This document shows positions 41,634-48,913 of a stretch of DNA of 64,000 nucleotides, piece after piece. Source of the stretch: Deltaproteobacteria bacterium (GTDB lineage Bacteria > Desulfobacterota > GWC2-55-46); assembly GCA_016182655.1 (NCBI GenBank), contig JACPGB010000022.1, forward strand, positions 1-64,000, read 5' to 3'. Under the pieces are notes generated by a model, which saw nothing but the letters and a program-made list of their open reading frames with translations, was not told where the DNA came from and searched no databases. A program made the translations under genes and the position numbers. Positions within the stretch are counted from its first letter, which is position 1; every line of letters begins with the position of its first letter.

Positions 41634-41993
41634 ATGCGGCACGCCGTCATTATCCTTTCCCTGGCATTTTTTTTGCCGGGCCTTGCCTTTGCGCGCACGC
41701 CCGAGAGGGCGTACCAGGAGGAGTGGTGCGCCAAGGAGGGCGGGGTCGTAGAATATACGCTCCCGGATAAGGCCCGCGTCGATTGCCTCACCGACGAATA
41801 CGCCGTTGAGGTCGATTTTGCATCCAAGTGGGCCGAGGCAGTGGGGCAGTCTCTCTACTACGCCGAGAGGACCGGGAAGAGGCCGGGGGTGCTGTTGATA
41901 CTTGAAAATGAAGGAGGCTCAAGACATCTTGAGAGGCTTGCTCTCCTTGCGAAAAAGTTCGGCATAAGGGTGTGGACGACGGGGCCCCGATGA
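41634..41993 (+). CDS. Small secreted protein with endonuclease-like core
   Basis: This 119-residue protein has a signal peptide ending A-F-A (about 20). The mature region has WCAKEGGVVEYTLPDKARVDCLTDEYAVEVDF, followed by ASKWAEAVGQSLYYA, and then RPGVLLILE. The order D-x(n)-E-V-D-x(3)-K with a following Q resembles the PD-(D/E)xK nuclease core, but this is a weak structural guess. Two cysteines could form a disulfide. The ribosome-binding site AAAGG precedes ATG 41634. Function is unknown. Confidence 0.6.
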   Translation: MRHAVIILSLAFFLPGLAFARTPERAYQEEWCAKEGGVVEYTLPDKARVDCLTDEYAVEVDFASKWAEAVGQSLYYAERTGKRPGVLLILENEGGSRHLERLALLAKKFGIRVWTTGPR

Positions 41994-42000
41994 AAATCGG

Positions 42001-42040
42001 ACGGCTCTCCCCTCCTTAATAATAAGGAGGGGAGAGCCGT
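42001..42040 (+). terminator. Perfect 18-bp hairpin after small secreted gene
   Basis: ACGGCTCTCCCCTCCTTA and its complement flank an ATAA loop, starting 8 nt after the stop at 41993. There is no T-run on either side, so it may be a repeat-derived mRNA-stabilising hairpin or a weak terminator. The CTCCCCTCCTT core is shared with the repeat near 39410. Confidence 0.6.
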
Positions 42041-42151
42041 ATGGCGGCAGGTTTTTAGCGGAGGTTTGTGGAGAGGTGCAGGGGAGCGCCGCCCCTGACA
42101 GGCGGCTCTATGACTGCACCGGGCGGTGTCTGTTCGGCGTGGGATGCGCGC

Positions 42152-42613
42152 TTACGCTATCTCGACCTTGATCTTCTTGGGTTGCAGGTCCTCTGCCTTC
42201 GGCAGATGGACCGAGAGTATCCCGTCCTTGAGCGTCGCCTTTATGGCCTCGGCCGCAATCTTCACCGGGATGTTGATGGCGCGGGAATAATACCTGCAGG
42301 TCCTCTCGGAGTACGAGTACTCGCCGTCCTTCTCGGCCTCTTCCTTTATCTCGCCCTTTAAGGTCAGCGTCCCCTCCTGCATCGAGATGTCGATGTTCTC
42401 CTTGGCGACCCCCGGCATCTCGGCCTTCACGATTATCTCGTTCGGCCTGTCTATTATATCGACCGGAGGCGAGGTGACGCCGCCCCTCTCTCCCGGCCTC
42501 CTCCACGGGACCTCGACCCGTCTCGGCGAGGCAAAGACATCGTCCCAGATCTTGTCCATCTCTTTTTTCATGAACTCAAGCTCCCGTAACGGATTCCATT
42601 TTTCAAGCGACAT
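42152..42613 (-). CDS. Hsp20-family small heat-shock protein
   Basis: This 153-residue protein has a short N-terminal arm and an alpha-crystallin domain from about 47 (PPVDIIDRPNEIIVKAEMPGV, then GTLTLKGEIKEE), a polybasic YSERTCRYYSRAINIP strand and an LKDGILSVHLPK end. It is an ATP-independent holdase that prevents aggregation. The gene has its own sigma70-type promoter and an AGGAGG ribosome-binding site, and is convergent with the small secreted gene. No CIRCE or sigma32 site was seen. Confidence 0.9.
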   Translation of the reverse strand: MSLEKWNPLRELEFMKKEMDKIWDDVFASPRRVEVPWRRPGERGGVTSPPVDIIDRPNEIIVKAEMPGVAKENIDISMQEGTLTLKGEIKEEAEKDGEYSYSERTCRYYSRAINIPVKIAAEAIKATLKDGILSVHLPKAEDLQPKKIKVEIA

Positions 42614-42646
42614 GGAAAGCCCTCCTTTCGGCCTGTGTTTAATTAA

Positions 42647-42675
42647 AGGATAGGTACGGGCTCCAGGAATGTCAA
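42647..42675 (-). promoter_or_regulatory. Sigma70-type promoter of hsp20
   Basis: Minus-strand TTGACA (42670-42675), a 17-nt spacer and TATCCT (42647-42652). The predicted leader is about 27 nt with AGGAGG upstream of the ATG at 42613. Confidence 0.6.
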
Positions 42676-42694
42676 GGGGCCGGGGGAGAAGAAA

Positions 42695-43597
42695 TTATAT
42701 GAGGTTCGATACTATGAGTAGAATGCCTGTGGAGAGGTGCGCGAGGATGATCGACTTTATCGAAGGGATGAGCGCGGCCCCTCCCTTGTAATTCCTTATG
42801 AGTCCGACGGCCCCGGGTATGACCGTGACGATGGATAGCGCGGCTATGAGAGAGGCCTTTGGCAGGGCCCCGAAGGCCGCGCCAACTATGATCGAGGCGT
42901 ATGCCCCACCGAGTATGACGAGTATCCCCCATCTGCCACGCTCGGGCCCGAGCCTTACTACGAGCGTCCTTTTGCCCGCCTTTTTATCTGCCTCGTAATC
43001 AGGGAACTCGTTTATGAAAAGGAGCGCGGCGATGAGGAACGACATCGGGAGCGACGAAAAGAAGGCGTGAGCGCCGAGCTCTCCGGTCTGTACGAGATAC
43101 GCCCCGAGGACCGTCAGCACTCCGAACGATAAACCCACGGCCGCTTCCCCGAGCCCGCGTCCCACGAGGAAGACCGGAGGAGCGGAATAGAAAAAACCTA
43201 TAAGGAGCCCGAGCGCCCCGATAACGATGAGGAGAGGGTTTATTGTGAGGGCGAGGTAGAGCCCGGCGATAGACCCGAGTAAAACGAGCAAGAGCCCGAA
43301 AACAAGGGTCTCGCTCGGCGTGATGCGCCCGTTCTGGATAAAGCGGCTCCCGCCGGTAAAGGGCGTCAGCGCGGCGGTGTTTATGTTGTCCGCGCCGTTT
43401 TTGAAGTCGAAGTAGTCGTTGAGGACGTTCATGCCGCCGTGGAAGAGCACGGCCGCTATAAGAGAGATTAAAAAACGGGCCGGGTGGAACTCGCCGTGGG
43501 TATGCCACGCGACGGACGCGCCTAATGAGACGGGGACAGCTATGCCCGGGAAGAACTGCGGCCTTGTAGAGAGGAAGAAGTCTTTAAGCCTATGCAT
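42695..43597 (-). CDS. menA: UbiA-family prenyltransferase, probable MenA
   Basis: This 300-residue protein has about eight to nine membrane helices. The first Asp-rich motif is NDYFDFKNGAD (60-70) and the second NEFPDYEADKKAGKR (about 196-210). SAPPVFLVGRGLGEAAVG is typical of 1,4-dihydroxy-2-naphthoate polyprenyltransferases of menaquinone synthesis. Menaquinone would feed the cytochrome-based respiration implied elsewhere in the window. Other UbiA enzymes are possible but less likely. Confidence 0.85.
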   Translation of the reverse strand: MHRLKDFFLSTRPQFFPGIAVPVSLGASVAWHTHGEFHPARFLISLIAAVLFHGGMNVLNDYFDFKNGADNINTAALTPFTGGSRFIQNGRITPSETLVFGLLLVLLGSIAGLYLALTINPLLIVIGALGLLIGFFYSAPPVFLVGRGLGEAAVGLSFGVLTVLGAYLVQTGELGAHAFFSSLPMSFLIAALLFINEFPDYEADKKAGKRTLVVRLGPERGRWGILVILGGAYASIIVGAAFGALPKASLIAALSIVTVIPGAVGLIRNYKGGAALIPSIKSIILAHLSTGILLIVSNLI

Positions 43598-43640
43598 GAG
43601 ATATTATATATCGCTCCCGGCAAACGGGCAAGGGGGGGGG

Positions 43641-43677
43641 CGCGGACCCGGCGTCGAAAAAACGCCGGGTAGCCGCG
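43641..43677. terminator. GC-rich hairpin after the cation exchanger
   Basis: ACCCGGCGT (43646-43654) and ACGCCGGGT (43662-43670) pair around an A-rich loop, with CGCGG/CCGCG extending the stem. It begins 4 nt after the exchanger stop (minus strand) but lacks a U-run. Confidence 0.45.
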
Positions 43678-43680
43678 GCA

Positions 43681-44703
43681 TCATCTGATAAGCATGAAGA
43701 CGACTATGAGGACAAAGGCGCTGTAGCAGACGCCGTTCAGTATGAAGTAGAGGGGGTTGAGTCTTTTGAATTTGACGGCCATGAGGTAGAGCCAGAGAGC
43801 GGATATTATCGTTATGATGCAGCTCGCGAGTACGGTGGTATTGAGCGTCCAGGGCGTGAGGAATATGCCTATCGCCGGTAGCAGACTCCCCTGGAATACC
43901 ATCGCCCCGGTGATGTTGCCCATGGCCATCGTGTCCTTGCCGTTTCTTATCCAGAGGATGCTGTTTATCTTCTCCGGAAGCTCCGTCGCGATGGGAACGA
44001 TAAGGAGCGAGAGCGCGATTATCGGCATGTGGAGTATCTCCGAGAGTGTTTCGACCCCGTGGACAAAGCCGCGGGCCCCGAGCACTATGAGCCCGAGCGC
44101 GAAGAGGAGCTGTATGAGGACCGTCCCCATATGTTCCTTGAATATGAGCGAGAGGTAAAGGCCTTTCGTGCTCTCGGTCGAGTGGCCGTCCTTCACGAGC
44201 TCGGCGCTCGCCTTGACCGTCTCGAGCACATAGTAGAAGTAGGTCAGCACCAGCACGAAACAGACGAAGAGCCTGACCGACCTGTACTCGTGGGGCGTGA
44301 ACGCGACAAGGAACGAGAGTATGAAGGCGAAGAGGAAGAACTCCATGTCGCGCTTGAAACCGGACCTCTCGGGTGTGACGTCCGCCGAGGGCCTTCTCTT
44401 CCTGAATTTCCACGCCGAGAGGCCCATGAGGAACATCGCGAGAGTCGAGAGCATGAACGGCGCGCCGAGTATCGCGCCGACGCCGACCTCTTCGCTAACG
44501 TGCGCGGAGTTGCCTCCGAATATGGCGACGAGCGGGACCATCGTCTCCGGGAGCGCCGTGCCCACGGCCGCGAAAATAGAGCCTGTGACGCCCTCGGAAA
44601 AATTGAGCTTCGCGCCCAACGCCTCTATCGCGTTCGTGAAGATCTCGGCCGCCGCTATTATGACGACGAGATAAAAGCCCAGTACAAGAAGTTCGTAGAG
44701 CAA
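43681..44703 (-). CDS. Ca2+/cation antiporter (CaCA) family protein
   Basis: This 340-residue protein has two homologous halves of about five helices each. Alpha repeats are GTALPETMVPLVAIFGGNSA with VGAILGAPFML in the first half and IATELPEKINSILWIRNGKDTMAMGNITGAMVFQG in the second. The paired acidic residues in the alpha repeats bind the cation. A charged cytoplasmic loop separates the halves. It probably exchanges Ca2+ for H+ or Na+. It stands alone between menA and resB in the same direction. Confidence 0.85.
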   Translation of the reverse strand: MLYELLVLGFYLVVIIAAAEIFTNAIEALGAKLNFSEGVTGSIFAAVGTALPETMVPLVAIFGGNSAHVSEEVGVGAILGAPFMLSTLAMFLMGLSAWKFRKRRPSADVTPERSGFKRDMEFFLFAFILSFLVAFTPHEYRSVRLFVCFVLVLTYFYYVLETVKASAELVKDGHSTESTKGLYLSLIFKEHMGTVLIQLLFALGLIVLGARGFVHGVETLSEILHMPIIALSLLIVPIATELPEKINSILWIRNGKDTMAMGNITGAMVFQGSLLPAIGIFLTPWTLNTTVLASCIITIISALWLYLMAVKFKRLNPLYFILNGVCYSAFVLIVVFMLIR

Positions 44704-44815
44704 GGCAGAGTCTCCTTATTTGTTTAAGCGTAAATACCACGCGGAAAGGGTATTCCTTCAGCCCCATCCCCATTTACGGGCGGGGTTAGAAGAATATTCC
44801 AAGTGGCGGATAATT

Positions 44816-45847
44816 TCAACCTCTTTGTCTTACGAGCTCGCCCCGCTCACCCCTGAAAAAGAGGAGGAGGAGCATGCCTATTACGAGCACGGCCGAGCCC
44901 GCGATGATTAGCCAGATGCCCGGGTCTTTGTGTATGGCAAGGACCGCGTATTCCTTTACGATGAAGTCCTCGAGCCTGAACGACTTGCCCCCGGCGCGCA
45001 CGCTCGTGCCTGTCCTCGAGAGGTCGAGGAAGGCGGTCTCGGAGCCCGGGCCTTTTATCTCCATGTGCGGGTTCCTGAAGTCGTTGGAGCGGCTGTAGGG
45101 CTTGCCGTCGGAATCGAGCGCGAAGTCCGGGTATATCTCCCCGAGCGAGAAAGACGCGCCGTCGGACGTCTTGAAGGCAGAGTCAAAGTCCGCCTCTATC
45201 AATTCTCCGCCGGATGAAAGGACTATTCCGGCAGGGGAGGTCCCCTGGTCGAGGTGATAGAAGGCGATGCCTTTGTAGATGACCGGGCCGTTCATCTCTA
45301 TGTCGCCGGTCTTGACCTCGTTGCCGTCCTTAAGGAGCGTGATGTTGGACCGCAGATACTCGAGGCCGCGCTCCTCGCTACCCTTTATTTCCATCTCATT
45401 CAGGCGCACGCTCAAACCCGGCGCGTTCGGCACTGGCACGGAGCCCCCCTTGAACACGACGTTCCCGGGGCTCCTGAAGCCGCCGACCGACCCCGCGAGG
45501 TGGCCGAGCAGGGCGAGGAGAAAACCGATATGGACGATGTGCGGGAAGAACGATTGTACAGGCCTCTTCGACCTTAAGATGAGCCAGACCTTATCGAGCG
45601 TGCAGACGACCGTGTTTATCGTAAAGAGGGAAACGAGAAAGACGAGCGCATACATCCAGAGCGTGAGCGGCAGGTGTTTAAGCCCTTCATCGGCGAGCCA
45701 CGGAAAGAGTATCTCCTGGTCGAGCCCCCTGTAGAACCGGGGGTACTTCATGGTAAGGAGCGACCCCAGCGCCGCGACGACGCAGATGACGAACGCGAGT
45801 ATGATCGTCAGCCAGAGGGACGCAAAAAAACGCCAGACCTTCGACAT
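44816..45847 (-). CDS. ResB-like cytochrome c biogenesis protein
   Basis: This 343-residue protein has helices near 8-30, 62-82 and 100-120, a large periplasmic domain (about 125-315) and a final helix before RGERGELVRQRG. The N-terminus FFASLWLTIILAFVICVVAALGSLL and HIGFLLALLGH are ResB/CcsB-like. ResB with CcsA forms system II haem export and ligation, needed for the many CxxCH proteins here. No ccsA is in the window. It is cotranscribed with the upstream gene (3-nt gap). Confidence 0.83.
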   Translation of the reverse strand: MSKVWRFFASLWLTIILAFVICVVAALGSLLTMKYPRFYRGLDQEILFPWLADEGLKHLPLTLWMYALVFLVSLFTINTVVCTLDKVWLILRSKRPVQSFFPHIVHIGFLLALLGHLAGSVGGFRSPGNVVFKGGSVPVPNAPGLSVRLNEMEIKGSEERGLEYLRSNITLLKDGNEVKTGDIEMNGPVIYKGIAFYHLDQGTSPAGIVLSSGGELIEADFDSAFKTSDGASFSLGEIYPDFALDSDGKPYSRSNDFRNPHMEIKGPGSETAFLDLSRTGTSVRAGGKSFRLEDFIVKEYAVLAIHKDPGIWLIIAGSAVLVIGMLLLLFFRGERGELVRQRG

Positions 45848-45850
45848 CCC

Positions 45851-46672
45851 TTATTCCCTGAACCACCTGATGATGTTATCGGCGAGCTTCCTGTTGTCGG
45901 CCTCTCCGATGAACTTGTTGGCGAACGGCGCGTCGTCGGCGACGACCACGACCTTGCCCTTGCCGTACTCGGCGACCGCGACTATGCCGAAGGCCTGCAC
46001 CGGCTCGTCCTTGCCGAGCTTCCTGTCCCTGTTCATGTCGGCCCAGGCCTTGTCAGAGGTTGAGGCGACGGCCTTGGCTTTGCCCTCGGCAAGCAAGCCC
46101 CACGTCCCGAAAACGGCGAGCTTCTTCACTCCCGCCGTCACCGGGTGTGGGGCGATTGCCGAGACATAGAAGTCCTGCGATTGCTTCTTTATGTTGCCTG
46201 TTTTTTCGGATATCACGAAGTTGGAGACGATTATCCCGAACTCCTCGGTAAGCTGGGCTACCGGCCCCGAGATGTGGAGGAGGACGAGGAGGTTGCCGCC
46301 GTTATTTACAAAATCGGTTAGCGCGGCGATCTCGCCCCGTGCTATTGGCTGGGCAGGCCCGGCTATGACATAGGTGGTAGCGCGCGCGAGAGCGTCCGTG
46401 TTTATCTGCCCCTCGTTCAGGGAGACCTCCTCGCCCGACTTCTTTATTGCGTTATAGAAGCCGGTGTAGTTGAGCGGGCCTTCCTTTACCGGAGAGAATA
46501 TCTCGGAGTGGGATGCGTCGAAAACGGTCTTTCCCGGCGCGCCGGCGATAGAGGCGGCCTGTACCGGAGCGGCCGCCGGCTTGGCCTGCTCCGCCTGTAC
46601 CGTGGCGTGCGCAGTAGCTGAAAAGGCGAAGACGGCGAGGGCGGCAGAGAGGCTCAATAAATGCTTTTTCAT
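45851..46672 (-). CDS. Exported DUF4350/GldG-like protein
   Basis: This 273-residue protein has a signal peptide ending A-H-A (about 23), a Pro/Ala linker, and a domain with TVFDASHSEIFSPV, YVIAGPAQPIARGEIAALTDFVNNGGNLLVLL and YGKGKVVVVADDAPFANKF. This is the flavodoxin-like layout of DUF4350/GldG-type or ThuA-like periplasmic domains, with no clear enzymatic residues. Its 3-nt spacing to resB suggests a role in cytochrome maturation or redox sensing, but that is context only. Confidence 0.65.
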   Translation of the reverse strand: MKKHLLSLSAALAVFAFSATAHATVQAEQAKPAAAPVQAASIAGAPGKTVFDASHSEIFSPVKEGPLNYTGFYNAIKKSGEEVSLNEGQINTDALARATTYVIAGPAQPIARGEIAALTDFVNNGGNLLVLLHISGPVAQLTEEFGIIVSNFVISEKTGNIKKQSQDFYVSAIAPHPVTAGVKKLAVFGTWGLLAEGKAKAVASTSDKAWADMNRDRKLGKDEPVQAFGIVAVAEYGKGKVVVVADDAPFANKFIGEADNRKLADNIIRWFRE

Positions 46673-46712
46673 GGGGTCACATTCCCTTCCGGAACGATTT
46701 TTTGCAACAAAC

Positions 46713-46742
46713 AGGATAGCCGTTGGGGGAGGGTAAAGTCAA
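46713..46742 (-). promoter_or_regulatory. Putative promoter of the DUF4350-resB unit
   Basis: Minus-strand TTGACT (46737-46742), an 18-nt spacer and TATCCT (46713-46718). The -10 hexamer equals that of the hsp20 promoter. Confidence 0.45.
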
Positions 46743-46832
46743 GCCATAAAGACAGGGGGCGTCCATTACTTAATACGCTTTTAACCCTTTTTTTATTGAT
46801 TTTGAGCCGACCAATCGTGTTAAACTGTTTAT

Positions 46833-47201
46833 ATGTACGAACTGACGGTTACTTCCCATTTTTCATCGGCCCACAACCTCCGTGGCTACGAGGGCGCGTG
46901 CGAAAACCTCCACGGCCACAACTGGAAGGTCGAGGCGAGCGTCAGGGCGGAGAGGCTCGATAAGCTCGGCATGGCGCTTGATTTCAAGGCCCTGAAAGGC
47001 GCATTGAATAAGATAGTCGACGGCCTCGACCACAGGTATCTTAACGAGGTCCCTCCGTTCGACAAGGAGAACGCTACAGCCGAGAACATCTCGAGGCACA
47101 TATTCATTCTGCTCTCGAAGGCTTTGAACGGCGGCAACATAAAAGTATCGGGCGTGCGCGTCTGGGAATCCGAGACCGCCTCGGCCTCGTACTCTGAATA
47201 A
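46833..47201 (+). CDS. queD: 6-carboxy-5,6,7,8-tetrahydropterin synthase QueD
   Basis: This 122-residue protein has zinc ligands H14 and the HGH pair H27/H29, with the catalytic cysteine C23 in GACENLHGHNW. The DHRYLNE and WESETASASY segments complete the pattern. It converts 7,8-dihydroneopterin triphosphate to carboxytetrahydropterin in queuosine (preQ0) biosynthesis. No Shine-Dalgarno is visible before ATG 46833, and a weak promoter (TTGATT 46796, TTAAAC 46820) sits so close that the mRNA may be leaderless. It is followed after 18 nt by folE2. Confidence 0.92.
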   Translation: MYELTVTSHFSSAHNLRGYEGACENLHGHNWKVEASVRAERLDKLGMALDFKALKGALNKIVDGLDHRYLNEVPPFDKENATAENISRHIFILLSKALNGGNIKVSGVRVWESETASASYSE

Positions 47202-47219
47202 AAAAGGTATTTTAACGGA

Positions 47220-48017
47220 ATGGCAAAAAAGATACTGACGGACGTCCAGGCCGGTCCTGACTCAAGGCGCATAGCCATCGACAAGGTCGGCGTAAAGGAC
47301 ATCCGCTATCCGATAGTCGTGCTTGACAGGAAGAACAAGTTCCAGCACACGATAGCCTCCATAAACATGTACGTCGACCTCCCCCACCAGTTCAAGGGCA
47401 CGCACATGTCGAGGTTCATAGAAATTCTGAACGAGCACAGGGGCGAGATATCTGTCAGGAACTTCCCGGAGATACTCGGGAAGATGAAAAAAAGGTTCAA
47501 CGCCTCGACCGCCCACCTCCACGTTGAGTTCCCGTACTTTATAGAGAAGTCCGCGCCGGTCTCGAAATCAAAGGGGCTCATGGAGTACAGGTGCTCCTAC
47601 TCGGGGGAGCTCAGGGAGAAGCGCGACTTCGTGCTCTCGGTCTCGGTGCCGGTCTCGACCCTTTGCCCCTGCTCCAAGGAGATAAGCGAGCGCGGCGCGC
47701 ACAACCAGAGGGGGATAGTGAACGTCGCGGTACGCTTCGACGGTTTCGTCTGGATAGAGGACATAGTGAAGGCGGTGGAAAAGTCGGCCTCGAGCCCGGT
47801 CTATTCGTTGCTTAAAAGAGTCGATGAGAAGCATATCACCGAGCAGGCCTATGACAACCCCATGTTCGTCGAGGACGTCGTAAGGGAGGTCGCGCTGAAC
47901 CTCAAGAAGATAAAGTCTATAAGATGGTTCATGGTAGAGGCCGAGAACTGGGAGTCGATCCACAACCACAGCGCGTACGCCTTCCTCGAAAGGGACCTCT
48001 CAAAGAAGGGGCTATAG
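47220..48017 (+). CDS. folE2: GTP cyclohydrolase FolE2 (type IB)
   Basis: This 265-residue tunnelling-fold enzyme has FKGTHMSRFIEILNEH, the metal/catalytic region VSTLCPCSKEISERGAHNQRG and the ending AENWESIHNHSAYAF. FolE2 makes 7,8-dihydroneopterin triphosphate from GTP using metals other than zinc. It supplies both folate and queuosine pathways. Coupling with queD indicates at least the preQ0/queuosine branch. Confidence 0.95.
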   Translation: MAKKILTDVQAGPDSRRIAIDKVGVKDIRYPIVVLDRKNKFQHTIASINMYVDLPHQFKGTHMSRFIEILNEHRGEISVRNFPEILGKMKKRFNASTAHLHVEFPYFIEKSAPVSKSKGLMEYRCSYSGELREKRDFVLSVSVPVSTLCPCSKEISERGAHNQRGIVNVAVRFDGFVWIEDIVKAVEKSASSPVYSLLKRVDEKHITEQAYDNPMFVEDVVREVALNLKKIKSIRWFMVEAENWESIHNHSAYAFLERDLSKKGL

Positions 48018-48070
48018 GGTTTTTTTCGGGTCGAGAGCGGGTAAAAAAGCGGGGGCAGGCGCGGGACCTG

Positions 48071-48784
48071 TCAATCCTTGTACATCACTTCTTTGATCTT
48101 CAGCTTCAGCTCTTCCGCCCAGAAGGGGTTCCCCTTCTGGATAAAGCCCTTCACATGCAGGTCGAACCATTTGGGGTCGAGGACGAGGTCGTCGAGTATG
48201 TCCTTGCCCGTCGTTATGATCGCCGGGATGTTCATGCCCGAGGCGACGACCCTTTTAAGGAGGTCTTCGCCGTCTATGAGAGACTCCGGGTCGGCGGGGT
48301 TCTTAAGGTACAGGTCCGTGACGATGAGGTTCACGCGCTCGGTCCTCAAGGTCTTAAGGGCCTCGGCGGCGTTCTTCGCGCTCACAAGCCTTATGCCGAC
48401 GTCCTTCAGGGTGTTCTGGACCATGTCCCTTGCGAGCTTGTCGTCCTCTATGAGGAGTATCGTCTCGGCGTTGGGTTCTTCGGCCGGGGCGGTCTCGCGG
48501 GAGGGCGTTTGCATGGCAGGCGCGCTCGCCGGGGCCTGTACGGCCTCCCGCGCGGGTTTGGCCTTCGGCGGGGAGGGCCTGTCGTCGCCCTTCGGCTGTC
48601 TTAGCGGCAGGGCCTCGAACGAGCCGCCGGCCGCCTTTCTCACGAAGTGCTGGGCGCCGCAACGGATGCAGTTGACGCGCACCCCGGCCGCCCACTCCTT
48701 TATATCATCAAGGGGCACCCATAACCTGAACCCGGTGTTGCAGTCGAGGCAATGGATCTCGATAGGTTCTTTTTTTTGGGCCAT
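48071..48784 (-). CDS. Zinc-finger plus receiver-domain protein
   Basis: This 237-residue protein begins with a CxxC-x(23)-CxxC zinc ribbon (C12, C15, C39, C42). A Pro/Ala-rich linker (60-105) leads to a response-regulator receiver domain with acidic pocket E113/D114/D115, phospho-acceptor D157 (LIVTDLYL) and conserved T and K further on (ITTGK, VKGFIQKG). There is no DNA-binding output domain, so it probably signals by protein contact. No histidine kinase is adjacent. Confidence 0.78.
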   Translation of the reverse strand: MAQKKEPIEIHCLDCNTGFRLWVPLDDIKEWAAGVRVNCIRCGAQHFVRKAAGGSFEALPLRQPKGDDRPSPPKAKPAREAVQAPASAPAMQTPSRETAPAEEPNAETILLIEDDKLARDMVQNTLKDVGIRLVSAKNAAEALKTLRTERVNLIVTDLYLKNPADPESLIDGEDLLKRVVASGMNIPAIITTGKDILDDLVLDPKWFDLHVKGFIQKGNPFWAEELKLKIKEVMYKD

Positions 48785-48913
48785 CTTTAGCGTCTTTCGT
48801 ACTCCGGCCGCGCAAGCCGTCCCTGGAGCGCCGGGCTCCGTGAATATTACGGCAGGAAACAGTTTAACTTAAAAAAGCCGGCAGTGTCAATGATTCTAAG
48901 GAATTCGAGGGGG

